Shown one piece after another: positions 38,330 to 51,385 of a stretch of 64,000 nucleotides of DNA. The stretch is from Mansonella perstans. Its lineage: Eukaryota > Nematoda > Chromadorea > Rhabditida > Onchocercidae. The position numbers and the translations under genes were made by a program. The stretch's first letter is position 1. Every line of letters begins with the position of its first letter. Where the stretch lies: NCBI GenBank assembly GCA_037074765.1, contig JBAMDO010000068.1, positions 183,328 to 247,327 on the forward strand. The letters run 5' to 3'. The notes beneath the pieces are model-generated. The model did no database searches and was not told the origin of the DNA. It saw only the letters and a program-made list of their open reading frames with translations.

Positions 38330-40305
38330 GGTCTCAGAACAACTATTGATATCTGCTATATTAATTGCTTCCGCTGTCAAAGTATCAGAACCACAATTTT
38401 TATCTCTTAAATCATCGACAATTCCTTCAAAGTCTTTTTCATTGTTGAACAAAAAGCCTGAAGTGTGTTCGGTTTGAAGAATGCCATACGAACTGATACT
38501 TGCATGTGCTAAGTTTTGACTGAGGCACTTCTCAAGTGTAATTGTCTCTTAATTGGTCGGTGAAGCGGCTAATTTTGTTGTTTGATTAAGAGCTAACCTT
38601 TCTTATAACGCAAGATTACCATTGTTACGAACGCCATTATTACAGACTGCAAGAGGGCTTCGAATATGATGAAAGTATAGTACATCTTGCATTGTTCATT
38701 TATTGCATCAGCAGCACAACAGATTATCGATACCATTACGAAATTAAAGTCTTTTGAAATAAAAATCCTTCAAAGGTAAGCTTTTAAATCATACATTGCA
38801 CTAATCATGAAATAAGATTATTTCGTGACAATTCAAAGTTTTTTAGCAAATTGTAGTTCAGAGACCTCTGCTAGGAAAGCTTATAAAAGATTCTAAACAT
38901 TTAATTTATTGATCTGAATTTTTTGTTGTTATTTACTCTGAAATTATTTTATCTACAGAATCTAACCCGCAATTTTTTTTAGTTTGATTCATTGAAATTG
39001 ATAGACCTACTCTAATATAAAGTGTCAAATTAAATAAGAGAGCACTTAGTTCTTGCACATAGAATTTTATTGTTTTTCTATATTCGCTGGTTTCAAGTTG
39101 CAAATTTCAAGGTAAATAAATGATTGATCGCTAGAAACTAATCAAATGAGCAACTGTGAATAGATAGAGCATTTCTTTAAATTTAATATTGTAAAAAATC
39201 CATAATTGAAATTATTTGGAATGGAAATTATGAACATTTTTTAGCATTTGTTCATTTTTTTGTTAATAGATATGCTATCAAAATGGCACGATGTCTTCAC
39301 ATTTAAGCACTTTTTGAATTGTCCACATCCTGCATTAGTCCAAGCCAGAAAAAAATATCGCGCAACTAATTTCCTAACCTGCTTAATCAACGCTTTTTTT
39401 TTGTAGCCTCTTAAATTTTGATGGAGGACTCGTCATAAATGACCACGTTTTTACATATGTAATCCATCCATGTATTCAAAATGAATTTTCAAATAACATA
39501 ATCGAAGAAAATTGAATTTGATCGAAAAGTGAAGTAATTTGCCAAGCATCTTATGAAGAGTTTATTAGCTAAGACTGAATAATACTTCATTTTCAGGAAA
39601 TGTGGACCACGTATCATTGCTTATGTAGCTGATATATCATTGAATTTCATTTTTCTCCCATCCTGGATATTCTTTTTCTTGCATTTTTGTTTATCTTTGA
39701 TTACTATTCAGTACTGATAAAAATTAATTAATTCAATGCAGAGCACATTATATAACTTCTTGCAGGTTGTGTCATAACTTCAATTTCTTAAAATGCTTTG
39801 ATTTATTTCACATTTGTTCTATGGTAAAAAGTAATGAAACGAGATAACCGGTTTGCATGCCGAACATGATGGTGATTGACATGTATAATAAAATTATTCG
39901 GTTGATCAGAATAATTCATTTTATACTTTTATGGAAAGATTATCATTAATCATTCAAAAGTTTATTATTTGTCAATTTGGAAAAAAAAAAAAAATTTATA
40001 AGAACTCATTATATAACTTCTTATAGGTTGTGTCTTAACTTGAATTTCCTGCAATGATGTAATTTAGTTTCGAAATTATATCTGTTCTATGGTAAAAAAT
40101 AATGAGACAAGATAACAAAAAGAAATAATTTGACGGTAATTGATATGTTATAATGAATTTATTCGGTTGATCAGAATAATTCATTTTATACTTTGATAAA
40201 TTGAAGAGAAGTTAAGTGAAAATTGAAAACTGTTAAATTTAAGAAAAGTTTAGGAACTAAATTTCAACTATCCAGTTATTTTAGCTTGGCTAAGATTTTG
40301 TTAGC
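38330..40305 (+). repeat. Array unit, + orientation, with decayed peptide gene
   Basis: Begins with the conserved 5' block (GGTCTCAGAACAACTATTGAT... up to the peptide start) and continues through the 3' block to a duplicated terminal block (about 39765-39925 and 40010-40200). The terminal block carries GGTTGATCAGAATAATTCAT. Confidence 0.65.
38667..38757 (+). pseudogene. Decayed copy of the small secreted peptide gene
   Basis: CTGCAAGAGG and an ATG occur where the intact copies start. The frame then stops after four codons (ATG ATG AAA GTA TAG) and most of the Pro-rich part is missing. The remaining DNA is alignable with the signal-peptide region of the intact copies. Confidence 0.6.
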
Positions 40306-40309
40306 AATC

Positions 40310-40995
40310 ATTTTTAACAAGTCAAAATTTTTCCGGATTATTTTTTAATATAAAATATATGACCACATATTCCATTCGGAGATTTGGAAACTGTGAATTC
40401 GCAGCTGTTGAAGATAAGTTTGATTAAAGCTGCATTTTGTTTGTACAGATGTCATTTGAAGCCTTTTTTTAGATATCAATTTGGCTTTCGAAACCGCGTC
40501 CGGATATGACAAGAATTAAAGAAATAGTAAGATAAGATGACAGAAAGATAAGGTTACACGCTGAGTATATTGGTGACTGTTATTTTGCAATGAAATTATT
40601 CGTCTGATCAGAATAAATCATTTGATATTTTGATGTTCCTTTGACCACAATTTCATGATGTAACAGACGGCTAGATAATTTTGCAATATCTTTGCCTATG
40701 ATATATTAAAAGTTTTGAAACTCTGTAACTCTTGTCCAGTATCATTTGACATTATGATTGTATAACAGATGGTAAAGTTAGCTTCGTCATTGTTTGTTTC
40801 CAACTGATGATTGTAATCTCTTTTTATCTATTTTATTGCAGCGTTGTTGACTTCCGTGTGTATTGATAAAATATATTAATGCGAATTTCTGATATATCAA
40901 AAATCGGGTATTAAAAAATGAGACACATCCGTTGTTATGCATGCATGAAAAATTACTTAAAAAAATACTCATTTTTTTTCCAATTGAAAAATAAT
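40310..40995 (+). repeat. B-block copy 1 (about 680 bp)
   Basis: One of three long direct repeats (others near 44770-45430 and 50690-51385). Each contains CCACATATTCCA, CCGGATATGACAAGAATTAAAG and ends in TTATGCATGCATGAAAAATT, a local palindrome. This copy has lost the short reading frame that remains open in copy 3. Confidence 0.75.
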
Positions 40996-42135
40996 AAACT
41001 TTTGGAGATTAATGATAATCTTTCGATAAAAGTATAAAACGAATTATTCTGAACAACCGAATAATTTCATTATAACATGTCAATCACCGTCATGTTCGGC
41101 ATGCAAACCGGTTATCTCGTTTCATTATTTTTTACCATAGAACAAATGTGAAATATATCAAAGCATTTTAGGAAATTGAAGTTAAGATACAACCTGCAGA
41201 AAGTTATATGATGAGTTCTGCACTGAATTAATTAATTATTAGCTGTAGTATATCAGGAATTCTCTTTGAATAAATTGTGAAATTCAATAAACCTTTATTT
41301 TAAATCTTTATCAACACTTATTATTTATCAGTATTGAATAGAACGTAATCGAAAGGTAAACAAAATTGTCAAAAGAAAAAATATCCAAGATAGGAGGAAA
41401 ATGAAAGTTCAATGACATATCAGCTACAAAAACAGTAATACGTGGTCCGCATTTCCTGAAAATGAGGTGTTATTCAGTCTTAGCTAATAAACTTCTGATA
41501 AGATGCTTGGCAAATTACTTCACTTTTCGATCAAACTGAATTTTCTTCTATTATGTTATTTGAGAATTCATTTTGAATACATGGATGGATTGATGGTTAC
41601 ATATGAATAAAAGTGGTAATTGATAGCATATATACTAACAAAGAAATTAAGAAATGCTATAAAGCATTCACAATTTCCATTCCAAATATTTCAATTATGG
41701 GATTTTTTACAACATTAAATTTAAAAAAATGCTCCATCTATTCATAATTGTTCATTTGATTAGCTTTCAGCGATCAATTATTTATTCAAGTGAACTTGGA
41801 ATTTTCAACTTGAAAACCAGCGAATATAGAAAAACAACAAAATTTTATGTGCATGGAACTGAATGTTATCTTGTTTAATTTCGTACAATTTATATACAAA
41901 GTACTGTATCAATTTCAACCAGTCAAACTGAGTAGATACAATAATTTCAGAGTCAAAAACAATAAAAAATTCAAATCAATAAATTCAATATTTCGGATTT
42001 TTTATAAGCTAATCCTAGCAAACGTTTTTGTGCTGCAAATTATTAAAAAATTTTGAATTACAATGAAATAATCTTATTTCATAATTAATGCAATACAAGG
42101 TTTAAAAGCTTACCTTAAAAGAAAGAATTATCCCA

Positions 42136-42279
42136 TTATCTATGTTGAGATACTCGTAATTGTATATTCAGTGGAGCTCTTGGTTGTTCTTCTTCTGCTG
42201 GTGGTTGTTGTTGTACCGATAATAAGATTCTGCTAGTGCAATAAATGAACAGTACAAGATATGCTATCAATTTTATCAT
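42136..42279 (-). CDS. Small secreted Pro/Gln-rich peptide, copy D (47 aa)
   Basis: Unrecognised family. ATG at 42277-42279 (minus), shortly after TTTCAGATTGCAAGAGGACT, a strong acceptor. The frame starts MIKLIAYLVLFIYCTSRILL, a hydrophobic signal sequence. A Gln/Pro/Glu-rich segment follows (SVQQQPPAEEEQPRAP), then an end LNIQLRVSQHR. A splice donor (CTTAC on the plus strand near 42114) lies just after the stop, so the whole CDS is in one exon with an intron in the 3' untranslated part. The variable middle is acidic here, unlike the other copies. Confidence 0.55.
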   Translation of the reverse strand: MIKLIAYLVLFIYCTSRILLSVQQQPPAEEEQPRAPLNIQLRVSQHR

Positions 42280-43165
42280 AGTCCTCTTGCAATCTGAAAT
42301 AATGGCTTTATAAGAAAAGTTACCGCTTAATCAAACAACAAAATTTGCCGTTTCACTAACCGATTATGAGGCTATTACACTTAAACTATCAGTTCTTATG
42401 GCATTCTTCAAACCGAACAAGCTCCAGCATTTTGTTCAACAATAAAAAGGCATTGAAGGAACTGTCAATGACTTAAGAGATAAAATTGTGGTTCTTATAT
42501 TTTGACAGCAAAACAATTAATATAACAGATATTAATAGATTGTTCTGAGATCAGTTTCTTTTTCGTAATTCAAGGCAAATGACAAAAATGGATTAAGACA
42601 GATAAATAAAAACGAACTGGTGTAAATCATAGCATAAATCAAATCTTAAACTAGATTTCGTCTATCCAGTTATTTTTTGCTTTGCAAAGATTTTGTCAGC
42701 AATCATTTAGTAAATCAAAATTTTTTTTGGATTTTTTTTTGATATCAAATAAATGATCACTTATTCCAGTCGAAAAATTTGAAAATTGTTAAAAATTGAT
42801 AAAAAGTTTGGTTAATAGTTGTATGCTATTTTGCTACAGAATTCGCTTCTTTAATAACGCAGTATTTATGAATAAATTCACTCTATGAATTCTAGCATAC
42901 ATATCAAATTAAAGTCAATAAAATTGTATTAAGGTGAATTATGGCCAAAATGTATAAAAAATCTTTGCTTAAATATCTACTAATTATTTAAGATCATAGC
43001 TTATATCGTTTGCTGTGTATGCTTTTCGATGTTACTATAAAAGAGATGGGTCCTTAATCGGTGCCCAATTCCAATTTCAGCGTAGGTACAGTCCGATGCT
43101 CCATCGCCTCAAAGTTGTCACCCCTCGAATACGACGCTCTTTTTGTTAACAAGTAATATTGCCGT
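42200..43165. repeat. Left arm of a large palindrome (minus-oriented array unit)
   Basis: Roughly 42600-43165 is the inverted counterpart of 43215-43900. For example CAATAAAATTGTATTAAGG at 42917 pairs with the CTTTATATAGTTTTATTG stretch at 43420, and TTTTGCTACAGAATTCGC at 42831 with GCAAATTCTGTAGCAAAA at 43511. Confidence 0.7.
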
Positions 43166-43214
43166 GCTTTCTACATACACAAACAATTTTCATGCCAGCA
43201 GGAAAATTATTCGA

Positions 43215-43900
43215 AAAAAAAGGAAATGGAATTGCCGAAAAGTGACAGGGTCGCGTAATGGGGCGCCGACTATTCGTATCGGAACTGAACCCGGAGGGTG
43301 GACTCCATCACTTTTACAGCAATATCGGCAGGCATCCAGCAAAAGATTTAGCTATGATCTGAGATAACTGATAAATACCTAGACGAAGATTTTTTATTCA
43401 TTTTGGCTATTATTCTCCTTTATATAGTTTTATTGACCTTAATCTTATATGCATCTTGAAATTCATTGGAATGAGTGAATTTATTTATTAATACCGCTTT
43501 ATCAAAGGAAGCAAATTCTGTAGCAAAATAGAATACAACTATTGATCAAAATTTTCTCCAATTTTTCTCAACAGTTTCCAACTCTTTCGGTTGGAATAAG
43601 TAATGATTTATTTTGTATTGAAAAGAAGGATTTTGATTTGTTAAAAATGATTGCTGATAAAATCTTTGTAAAGCAAAAAATGACTGGATAGTTGAAATCT
43701 AGTTTCATTGTTATGCTTTACATCAGTTTCTTTCTATTTATCTGTCTTAATCCATTTTTGTATTTGTTGAAGCACTGAGCCTCGCTCCAAATTGAATCTG
43801 CCACAGTGTGTCGTCGCTGCTGCAACATAGTGGTGTAATAGATGAAGAATGAAGTTAAAAAAAGGCAAGTGACAAAAATGAATTATGGCAGATAAAAAGG
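43215..43900 (+). repeat. Right arm of the palindrome centred near 43.19 kb
   Basis: Plus-oriented copy containing the G-block (GGGGCGCCGACTATTCGTAT) and following sequence. It diverges near 43770, where an unrelated segment replaces the expected peptide-gene upstream region. The centre of the palindrome is an approximately 50-bp loop. Confidence 0.7.
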
Positions 43901-44108
43901 AACTGATGTTAATCATAACAATGAAACTAGTTTATTCACAACTTTCAATATTCCAGTTATTTTTGCTTTGTAAAGGTTTTATCAGCAATCATTTTTAATA
44001 AATCAAATTCTTTTCGGACTTTTTTTTTTAATATGAAATAAATGATCACTTATTCCAGTCGGAATGTTTGAAAACTAAAAAAGAGCTAAAAAAGGGAAAT
44101 AATGAAAA

Positions 44109-44231
44109 ATGACAAAAGGCGAACAAAGAATCTTCAATTTAATACATGAAGCTAAAGAAGCTATCATTACTTTGAATGTCTACAAAAAGCAGATCGATTG
44201 CGAAATTCAAAAACAACAAATGAAAAAATAA
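44109..44231 (+). CDS. Short charged ORF (40 aa), unrecognised
   Basis: ATG to TAA encoding 40 residues, beginning MTKGEQRIFNLIHEAKEAII and ending CEIQKQQMKK. It is strongly charged and predicted helical or coiled-coil-like. It sits between array pieces and has no signal peptide. A related stretch near 60985 (AAGGAATCTTCAATTTT) is not open. This could be a degenerate gene fragment or chance. Confidence 0.25.
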   Translation: MTKGEQRIFNLIHEAKEAIITLNVYKKQIDCEIQKQQMKK

Positions 44232-44769
44232 AAACAAGAAAATACTTCAAATTATTAACAATGTTGATTTACATTCAAACTTAAAAAGTTGGAAATCATT
44301 TGTTTTATTCAGATATTATTTTAATAAATGAAACAGAAAAAAAACAAGAAAATGAAACTTTCTTTCTATCTGCATTGTTAAAAATTTGAAATCAATTATC
44401 TTGATTTTTTATTTCAGTTAAAATATAAAAAAATAGAAAAATTAACATTTATAGAATCAAAATATTCTTTCGTTGAGTCATTCACCATTCATTATGCTTT
44501 CGTTGTCATTGCAATACTTCCTATAAATGAAATTGGCATTATTTTACAGCAAAATAAATAAATACGTTTGATTATTTGTGTTTCATGATACAGTTATCAC
44601 CATCTTGTAGCAGTGTCGACAAATAATGGTATTGCTTTTCTAATTTCACAGGCAAATGACAAAAATGGATTAAGACAGATTAATAAAAAGGAACTGATGT
44701 AAATGATAACAATGAAACTAGATTCACTGATCCAGTTATTTTTTGCTTTGCGAAGATTTTACCAGCAAT

Positions 44770-45430
44770 CACTTTTAACAAATCAAAATTTTTTTGATTG
44801 TTTTTTTTTTTTTAATGTGAATATTTCACATATGACCACATATTCCAGTCGGAGAATCTGAAAACTGTGAATTTGCAGCTAATTGAAGATAAGTTTCGTT
44901 AAAGTGTTTTCGTGTTTGTGCAAATGTCATTTAAAGTCTTGTTTCAGATATTAATTTGGCTTTCGAAATCGCGTCCGGATATGACGAGAATTAAAGAAAT
45001 AATAAGAGAAGATGACAGAAAGATAAGGTTTACAGGCCGAATATTATAGTGATTGTTTTGCAATAAAATTACTCGTCTGATCAAAATAAATCATTTCCAG
45101 ACAGATAGATAATTTTGCATTATCTTTGGCAAACGGCCTACGACATATTAAAAGTCTTGAAACTTTATTACTCTTGTCTGAGTATTATTTGACATCATAA
45201 TTGTATAACATGTGGTAAAATTAGCTTCGTCATCATCTGTTTCTATTTGAGAATTTATTTATCTTGTTGCAGTGTTGTTAACTTCCGCGTGTCACATATT
45301 GATGAAATATATTATGGCGAATTTCTGATTATTAAAAATCATTGATATTGAAAAATGAGATACATCCGTCGTTATGCATGCATGAAAAATTATTTAAAAA
45401 AATACTCATTTTTTTTCCAATTCACAAATA
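44770..45430 (+). repeat. B-block copy 2
   Basis: Direct repeat of 40310-40995 and 50690-51385, with scattered single-base indels. It includes GCGTCCGGATATGACGAGAA and ATGCATGCATGAAAAATTAT. Confidence 0.75.
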
Positions 45431-47130
45431 ATAAACTTAATTTTCAATTGGCAAATAATAAACTTTTGGATGATTAATGATAACCTTTCGATAAAAGTAT
45501 AAAATTATTCTGATCAACCGAATAACTTCATTTTATCATATCAATCACCGTCAAGTTCAGCATGCAAATCGGCTATCTTGTCTCATTATTTTTAGCATAT
45601 AACAAACTGATTTCGAAACTAAATTACATCATTTCAGAAATTGAAGTTAAGACACAACCTACAAGAGTTATATAATATGCTCTGCATTGAATTAATTAAT
45701 TATCACCTGTAGCATGTCAGGAATATCTTTTGAATGAATTATGCAATTAATAAACCTTATTTAAAATCTTATGAATAATTATCATTTATCAGTACTGAAT
45801 AGAACGTAATCAAAGATAAACAAAAATGTCAAGAAAAAGAATATCCAAGATAGGAGGAAAATGAATGTTCAATGACATATCAGCTACAGAAGCAATAATA
45901 CGTGGTCCGCATTTCCTGAAAATGAGGTATTATTCAGTCTTAGCTAAAATACTTCTAATAAGATGCTTGGCAAATTACTTCACTTTTCTGTCAAATTCAA
46001 TTTTCTTCTATTATGTTATTTGAGAGTTCATTTTGAATACATAAAAGAATAATGGTTACATATGGAAAAATCTGGTGTTTATACGATGCAGTGGTCCTCC
46101 ATCAAATTTGGCTACATTATGATAAATTAAAAAAATGCTCCATCTATTTGTAATTGCTCATTTGATTAATTCTAGCAATCGATCATTTATTAAGTCTAAG
46201 CAAGTGAACTTGAAATGTTCACCTTGAAATCAGCGAATATTCCTAGCAAACGCCTTTGAACTGCAAATTGCTTAAAAATTTTGAATTATTACGAAATAAC
46301 CTTATTTCATAATTAATGCAATATAAGTTTAAAAGCTTACCTTAGAAGAAAATATTATCTCATTATCGATGTCATTGAGATGACTGAGCTAATATAACCA
46401 CCTGAGGTTGTGCACCTCGTGGTGCTGGTGGTTGTTGTATCGATAATCTTGTCATAAGGGTGCTGCCGCAACAAATGAACAGCACAAGATAAATTATAAA
46501 TTTCAACATGATCCTCTTGCAATCTGAAATAATGGCTTTCGTAATAATTTTAATCTTGAGTTATAAAGTTATCGCTTAATCAAACTACAAAATTAGCCGT
46601 TTCACCAACCAATTCTTCACACCGAACAAACTCCACGCCTTTTGTTCAACAATGAAAAGACATTGAAGGAATTGTCAATGATTTAAGAGATAAAAATTGT
46701 GGTTCTTATATTTTGACAGCGAAACCGATTAATATAGCAGATATTAATAGATTGTTCTGAGACCAGTTTCTTTTTCGTACTTTAAGGCAAATGACAGAAA
46801 TGGATTAAGGCAGATAAATAAAAATGAACTGATGAAAATCATAACAATGAAGCTAGATTTCATCTATCCAATTATTTTTGCTTTGCAAAGATTTGATCAG
46901 GAATCATTTTTAATAAATCAAAATTTTTTTCGGGTCGTTTTTTCAATATGAAATAAATGATCACTTATTACAATCGAAAAATTTGAAAACTGTTAAAAAT
47001 TGATGAAAAGTTTGGTGTTTTTGTTAAAAATTGATGAAAAAGAAGAAAAAATTGGTAAAAAATTGTTAAAAGTTAAAAATTGTTAAAAAATTGTTAAAAA
47101 TTGATAAAAAAGTTTTTGTTAAAAATTGAT
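45431..47130 (-). repeat. Array unit, minus orientation (contains peptide copy E)
   Basis: Inverted relative to 48.2-51.4 kb. It runs from the terminal block (CCGAATAACTTCATTTTATC at 45519) through the 3' block to the 5' block near 46800-47000. A short AAAAATTGATGAAAAG tandem repeat occupies about 46990-47130. Confidence 0.65.
46372..46509 (-). CDS. Small secreted peptide, copy E (45 aa)
   Basis: Minus-strand ATG at 46507-46509 after TTTCAGATTGCAAGAGGATC. It starts MLKFIIYLVLFICCGSTLMT (signal sequence), then RLSIQQPPAPRGAQPQ and ends VVILAQSSQ. Nearly identical to copy H at 59471-59611, differing mainly by an indel in the Pro-rich middle. This subtype has an LMTRLS cleavage region and a VVILAQ end rather than LNIQLQ. 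Function unknown. Confidence 0.55.
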   Translation of the reverse strand: MLKFIIYLVLFICCGSTLMTRLSIQQPPAPRGAQPQVVILAQSSQ

Positions 47131-48219
47131 GAAAAGTTATACGTTGAGACTGACTCCATCCCTTTCATAATAACATCGACAAGCATACACAACAACAGAT
47201 TTAGCTATGATCGTAGACAGCTGGTAAAAACTTAGACAATGACTTTTTACTTATTTTGGCTATCGTTCTTCTTGACACAATTTTTAATCTCATATTTATC
47301 CTAGAATTCATCGGAAATACTGCGTTATTAAATGAAGAAAATTTTGCAGTTGCAACTGCTGACCAAACTTTTCATCAATTTTAAAGAGTTTTCAAACTTT
47401 CCGACTGAATTAAGTGATCATTTATTTTATATTAAAAAAATGCAAGTCCGAAAAATTTTGATTTAATAAGAATGATTGCTGATAAAATTTTCGCAAAGCA
47501 AAAAATAATTGGATAGATGAAATCTAGTTTCATTGTTATGAATACATCAATTGCTTTTTATTTATTTGTCTTAATCCATTTTTGTCACTCGCCTGTGAAA
47601 TACGGGAAATAAAATAGTCTCAGAAAAAAAAATTAATGTGTTTAACGTTAATTCCACAAATATCTATCAAAAGATGTACTATAAACATATGGTAATCATA
47701 AGCAAAAACCAGAAAAAATCCCGTGTATTGCAACAAGGCTTAATGTATAGTGAAAATGAACTACATAATCAGTGTCATGTAAGACAACATTTAATCTAGC
47801 TGCATCGAATTAATTTCTCTTAATTCACCTGCAGTAAAAAGAAAAATTAAACTATAAGTTCAACATCATTGTTTTTTGATTAGATCGAAAAAAGTATTCA
47901 ATCAATTAAAAACCTATACAGCTCCAAGAAATACAAATACAAATACAAGGAGCAGCTAGGATTAGAGCAAAAAGAATATTGTCCAATAGAACGCTTGATG
48001 ATTTAAGAGATAAAAATTGCAGTTCTTATATTTTGACAGCGGAACCAATTAATATAACAGATATTAATAGATTGTTCTGGGACAGTTTCTTTTTCGTATT
48101 TTAAAGCTTTCAAATCTTATATTACAATAATCAATTCAAAATTTTTTAACAATTTGCAGTTCAGAGACTTTTGCTAGGAATAGCTTATAAAAGATTCTAA
48201 ATATTGAATTTATTGATCC

Positions 48220-48640
48220 AATAAATTTGTATTAAGGTGAATAATGGCCAAAATGTATAAAAAATCTTCGTTTAAATATCTACTAACTATTTAAGATCAT
48301 AGCTTATATCGTTTGCTCTGTATGCTTTTCGATTTTACTATAGAAGAGATGATTTCCTCCTCGGTGCCCAATTCCAATTTCAGTGTAGGTACAGTCCGAT
48401 GCTCCATCGCCTTAAAGTTGTCACCCCTCGAATACGACGCTCTTTTTGTTAATAAGTAATATTGCCTTGCAAGATTTAAGTATAAAGGCTTTCTACATAC
48501 ACAAACGATTCCCATGCCAGCAGGAAAAATTATTCGAAAAAAAGGAAATGAAATTGTCGAAACGTGACAGGCATCACTTTTATAGCAACATCGACAAGCA
48601 TCCAGCAAAAGATTTAGCTGTGATCTTAGGCAATTGATAA
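48220..48640. repeat. Second palindrome, G-block head-to-head
   Basis: Inverted G-block at about 48295-48420 (minus reading GDGASD, TEIGIG, NHLFYSKIEKH) faces a plus G-block at about 48570-48640 (HHFYSNIDKHPAKDLAVIL) across a loop of about 120 bp. Same geometry as the palindrome near 43.19 kb. Confidence 0.65.
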
Positions 48641-49290
48641 ATACTTAGGCAAAAATTTTTTATTCATTTTGGCCATAATTCACCTTAATACAATTTTATC
48701 GACCTTAGTCTAATATGTATGCTAGAATTCAACCAGTGAATTTATTCATAAATTCTGCGTTATTAAATATAGCAAAATTCTGTAGCAAAATAAAATACAA
48801 CTATTAACCAAACTTTTCATCAATTTTTAACAATAAGTGGTCATTTATTGGAATAAGTGATCATTTATTTCATATTAAAAGAATAAGTCCGAAAAAATTT
48901 TGATTTACTAAGTGATCGCTGACAAAACCTTTGTAAAGCAAAAAATAATTGGATAGATGAAATCTAGTTTCATTTGTCTTGAATTACGAAGAATAAACTG
49001 GTCTTAGAACAATCTATTAATATGTTATATTAATTGTTTTGCTGTCAAAATAAAAGAACCACAATTTTCATCTCTTAAATCATTGACAATTCCTTCAATG
49101 CCTTTTTATTGTTGAACAAAATGCCTGAAGTTTGTTCGGTTTGAAGAATGCCATAAGAACTGATAGTTTAAGTGTAATAGCCTCATAATCGGTTAGTGAA
49201 ACGGCAAATTTTGTTGTTTGATTAAGCGATAACTTTTCTTATAACGCAGAATTAAAATTGTTAGCGATTTTTTCAGATTGCAAGAGGACT

Positions 49291-49437
49291 ATGATAAAAT
49301 TGATAGTATATCTTTTACTGCTCATTTATTGCACTAGCAGAATCTTATTATCAGTACAACAACAACCACCAGCACAACCAGGAGGACAACAACAACCCAT
49401 TATTATACAAGTGCAAGCATCTCAACAGCATGCATAA
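49291..49437 (+). CDS. Small secreted peptide, copy A (48 aa)
   Basis: ATG at 49291, 17 bases after TTTTTTCAG. Signal sequence MIKLIVYLLLLIYCTSRILL is identical to copies B and C. The mature part starts SVQQQPPAQPGGQQQP and ends IIIQVQASQQHA. A donor (TTCTAAG then GTAAGC, near 49459) follows the stop by about 20 bases, as in all intact copies. Longest family member in the window. The upstream 330 bp is conserved among plus copies and probably contains the promoter. Function unknown. Confidence 0.55.
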   Translation: MIKLIVYLLLLIYCTSRILLSVQQQPPAQPGGQQQPIIIQVQASQQHA

Positions 49438-50689
49438 TGGGATAATTCTTTCTTCTAAGGTAAGCTTTTAAACCTTATATTGCATTAATCATAAAATAAG
49501 ATTATTTCGTTAGAATTCAAAATTTTTGAACAATTTGCTGTTCAAAGATCTTTGCTAGGAATAGCTTATAAAAGATTCGAAATATTGAATTTATTAATTT
49601 GAATTTCTTGTTGTTATTTACTCTGAAATTATTGTACCTACTGACCTCTAACCCGCAATGTTTCTTGGCTTGACTGGTTGAGATTGATGCAGTACTTTGC
49701 ATATAACTGCACGAAATTAAACAAGATAACATTCAGATCCGTGTGCAGAAAATTTGACTCTTTTCTATATTCACTGGTTTCAAGTTGAAAATTCCAAGTT
49801 CACTTGAATAAATGTTGATCGCTAGATATTAATCAAATGAGCATTATGAATAGATGGAGCATTTTTTTAAATTTTCAAATTGCAAAAAATCCAGAAATTG
49901 AAATATTTGAAATGGATTGTGAACGTTTTATAGCATTTCTTAATTTCTTTCTTAGTATATATGCTATCAAATTACATTTCTGTCCATATGTAACCATTTA
50001 TGTATTCAAAATGAACTCTCAAATAACACAATAGAAGAAAATTGAATTTGATCGAAAAGTGAACTAAGTTGCCAAGCATCTTATCAGAAGTTTATTAGCT
50101 GAGATTGAATAATACCTCATTTTCAGGAAATGTGGACTACGTGTTATTGGTTTTGTAGCTGATATATTATTGAACTTTCATTTTTCTCCTATCCTGAGTG
50201 TTCTTTTTCTTGACATTTTCGTTTGTCTTCGATTACTTTATTCAGTATTTATAAATGATAAGTGTTGATAAAGATTTAAAAGTTTGTTGAATTTCACAAT
50301 TTATTCAAGAATATTCCTAATATGCTGCAGCTAATAATTAATTAATTCAATTAATTCAAAGCTCAGCTCATTATATAACTTCTTGCACGTTGTGTCTTAA
50401 CTTCAATTTCCTGAAATGCTGTAATTTAGTTTCGAAATCACATTTGTTCTATGGTGAAAAATAATGAGACATGATAACTTGTTTAATGTTGAACATGACG
50501 GTGATTGATATGTTATAATGAAATTATTCGATTGATCAGAATAAATCATTTTGTGCTTTGATAAATTGAAGGGAAGTTAAGTGAAATAAGCGGTCATTTA
50601 TTCCAGTCGAAAAATTGAAAACTGTTAAATTTAAGAAAAGTTTGGAAACTAAATTTCAACTACCCAGTTATTTTTCGCTTTGTTAAGAT

Positions 50690-51385
50690 TTTGTCAGCAA
50701 TCATTTTTAACAAATCAAAATTTTTCCGGATTATTTTTTTAATATGAAATACATGACCACATATTCCAGTCGGAGAATTTGAAAATTGTGAATTTGCAGC
50801 TAATTGACGATAAGTTTGGTTAAAGTTGTGTTCTGTTTGTGCACATGTCATTTAAAGTCTTTTTCTAGATATCAATTTGGCTTTCGAAACTGCATCCGGA
50901 TATGACAAGAATTAAAGAAATAGTAAGAGCTGATGACAGAAAGATAAGGTTTACAGGCCGGATTTGACGGTGATTGTTATTTTACAGTGAAATTATTCGT
51001 TTGATCAGAAGAAATCATTTGATACTTTGATGTTCCTCTGACCATAATTTCATGATGTAACAGACGATAGATAGTTTTGCAACATCTTTGGGGAACGACC
51101 TATGACATATTAAAAATTCTGAAAATCTGTTACTCTGTCCGAGTATTATTTGAATTGTATAACATGTGGTAAAATTAGCATCGCCATCATTTGTTTCCAA
51201 TTGAGAATTTATTTATTTTGTTGCAGTGTTGTTGACTTCCGCGTGTCACATATTGATGAAATATATTATGGCGAATTTCTGATGTATCAAAAATTGTTGA
51301 TATTGCAAAATGAGACACATCCGTTGTTATGCATGCATGAAAAATTTCTTTAAGAAACACTCATTTTTTTTTCCTTTGCCAAATT
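50690..51385 (+). repeat. B-block copy 3, with an open 67-codon frame
   Basis: Contains a plus-strand frame (51150-51353) that, downstream of a TTTTGTTGCAG acceptor at about 51226, reads VVDFRVSHIDEIYYGEFLMY and then LLILQNETHPLL. The same frame is interrupted in copies 1 and 2. It may be the last trace of an exon carried by the repeat. Confidence 0.45.
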
